Below, piece after piece: positions 5,614 through 6,595 of a DNA stretch of 6,595 nt. Made by a program: the position numbers and the translations under genes. The stretch is from NCBI GenBank assembly GCA_022562375.1, contig JADFPK010000101.1, positions 1-6,595 on the forward strand. Direction: 5' to 3'. The DNA comes from Pseudomonadota bacterium. GTDB taxonomy: Bacteria; Pseudomonadota; Alphaproteobacteria; SMXQ01. Below the pieces are notes generated by a model. The model was not told the DNA's origin and searched no databases. It saw only the letters and a program-made list of their open reading frames with translations. Every line of letters begins with the position of its first letter. The stretch's first letter is position 1.

Positions 5614-6595
5614 ATGACCGGCGGGCGAGAGCCGGTTTTCCTCGGTGTCGAACGCTCTTTCACCGGCAAGCGCTGGCATGAGCGGCTCGCCGACGCCAGG
5701 CTCGGCCTGACCCTGGCCCAGCGCCTTTCGGTTCCGGAAATCATCGGCCGGGCGTTAGCGGCGCGCGGTGTCGGCGTCGAGGACGCCGAGGACTATCTCA
5801 ATCCGACGCTCAAGCGATTCTTCCCCGATCCCCGCCACCTGCTCGACATGGACGTCGCCGTCGAGCGGCTCGTGCGCGCGGTTGGCGCCGGCGAGAGGAT
5901 CGCCGTGTTCGGCGATTATGACGTCGATGGGGCGACCTCGGCGGCGCTCATCAAGCGTTTCTTCGCCGCCGTCGGCGCCGAGGTCGCGGTCTACATACCG
6001 GACCGGCTGAAGGAAGGCTACGGGCCGAACGAGGCGGCGCTGATCAAGCTCCGCCGCCAGGGTATCGACGTCGTCATCACGGTCGATTGCGGCATCTCCG
6101 CCCATCGCCCCCTGGCGGCGGCGGCGGCGGCGGGGCTCGATGTCATCGTCGTCGACCATCACGTCGCCGAGGCCACATTGCCGCGCGCGGTTGCCGTGAT
6201 CAACCCCAACCGGCTGGACGAAACCTCGGCCCATGGCGCGCTCGCCGCCGTCGGTGTCGCTTATCTGTTGTGCGTCGCCGTCAACGCCGGGCTGCGCCAG
6301 GCCGGCTGGTACGCCACCGCCGCCGCCGGGGGCCGGGCCGAGCCCGACCTCATCCGCTGGCTCGACCTGGTGGCGCTCGGCACCGTCTGCGACATGGTGC
6401 CATTGACCGGGCTCAACCGGGCGCTGGTAACCCAGGGGCTCAAGGTGCTGTCGAGGCGGCGCAATACCGGCCTGGCGGCGCTTGCCGACGTCGTCGGCCT
6501 CGACGCCAGGCCCGAGGCCTGGCATCTCGGCTTCGTTCTCGGCCCGAGGATCAACGCCGGCGGGCGTGTCGGCGACGCCGATCTCGGTGTACGCC
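5614..6595 (+). CDS. recJ: Single-stranded-DNA-specific 5'-3' exonuclease RecJ (3' end missing)
   Basis: The frame is open from ATG 5614 to the window edge, showing 327 residues of a protein normally about 570-600 long. The DHH-family motifs appear in order: Phe-Gly-Asp-Tyr-Asp-Val-Asp-Gly at 99-106, Val-Asp-Cys-Gly-Ile at 157-161, Val-Asp-His-His at 180-183, Leu-Gly-Thr-Val-Cys-Asp-Met-Val-Pro-Leu around Asp260, and Gly-Pro-Arg-Ile-Asn-Ala-Gly-Gly-Arg at 310-318. These Asp and His residues bind the catalytic manganese ions. RecJ degrades single-stranded DNA 5' to 3' in RecF-pathway recombination and in base-excision and mismatch repair. The Cys in place of the common Ala before Asp260 does not touch the metal ligand. 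The DHHA1 and OB-fold parts lie beyond the window. The start is 4 nt after the glpX stop, with only a weak Shine-Dalgarno sequence (GGTGA), so translation may be coupled to glpX. Confidence 0.95.
   Translation, partial: MTGGREPVFLGVERSFTGKRWHERLADARLGLTLAQRLSVPEIIGRALAARGVGVEDAEDYLNPTLKRFFPDPRHLLDMDVAVERLVRAVGAGERIAVFGDYDVDGATSAALIKRFFAAVGAEVAVYIPDRLKEGYGPNEAALIKLRRQGIDVVITVDCGISAHRPLAAAAAAGLDVIVVDHHVAEATLPRAVAVINPNRLDETSAHGALAAVGVAYLLCVAVNAGLRQAGWYATAAAGGRAEPDLIRWLDLVALGTVCDMVPLTGLNRALVTQGLKVLSRRRNTGLAALADVVGLDARPEAWHLGFVLGPRINAGGRVGDADLGVR
6115..6132 (+). repeat. Six-copy GCG trinucleotide run in recJ
   Basis: Six consecutive GCG codons encode a run of six alanines (RecJ residues 168-173) in the helix between the Asp-Cys-Gly and Asp-His-His motifs. 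Slippage here would change the Ala count without shifting frame. In a GC-rich genome such runs are common. Confidence 0.9.

Noticed and set aside
4587..5744. 385-codon minus-strand frame opposite glpX
   Set aside because: It is a shadow of GlpX and the start of RecJ, with no domain of its own; the + strand proteins are unambiguous.
5755..6525. 256-codon minus-strand frame opposite recJ
   Set aside because: The + strand here is open from 5614 to the window end and carries all visible RecJ motifs, so the minus-strand frame is an artefact of codon bias.

Overview
This 6.6-kb window is a GC-rich stretch of an ordinary bacterial chromosome, most likely from an alphaproteobacterium, possibly near the Rhodospirillales. 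That placement is an inference from three things: GC-heavy third codon positions, a lipoprotein whose start (Cys-Ser-x-Val-Pro-Asp, then Asn-Pro-Val-Glu-Trp-Tyr) resembles an alphaproteobacterial OmpA-like family, and the gene order alaC-like aminotransferase, hom, glpX, recJ, which I recall from alphaproteobacterial genomes. All six genes lie on the + strand. I see no phage, transposon, CRISPR array, tRNA or rRNA.

Layout. (1) Bases 1-485 hold the 3' part of a gamma-class carbonic anhydrase-like hexapeptide-repeat protein. (2) Bases 486-867 are the only long noncoding stretch. It has an unpaired-tail hairpin, a terminator-like stem followed by a T-rich tract, an AT-rich zone that could hold a promoter, and a leader of about 180 nt with several possible hairpins. 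(3) Bases 868-1986 encode an OmpA-like outer-membrane lipoprotein with a Pro/Ala-rich linker containing two 20-residue tandem repeats. (4) After a 94-bp gap with one hairpin, four closely packed genes follow: an AlaC-type aminotransferase (2081-3301), homoserine dehydrogenase (3298-4590, overlapping by 4 nt), class II fructose-1,6-bisphosphatase GlpX (4617-5609) and single-strand exonuclease RecJ (from 5614 to past the window end).

How they fit together. The aminotransferase and homoserine dehydrogenase act in amino-acid metabolism (pyruvate/alanine and the aspartate family), GlpX in gluconeogenesis, and RecJ in DNA repair. The tight spacing (4-nt overlap, then 26-nt and 4-nt gaps) suggests one transcript from alaC through recJ, although the functions do not form one pathway. 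The lipoprotein gene may have its own promoter in the AT-rich zone.

I found no convincing new biological system. The points most worth a second look are the structured leader upstream of the lipoprotein gene, the altered OmpA signature and tandem repeat in that protein, the AT-rich 3' end of the aminotransferase gene just before hom, and a possible internal promoter for glpX.
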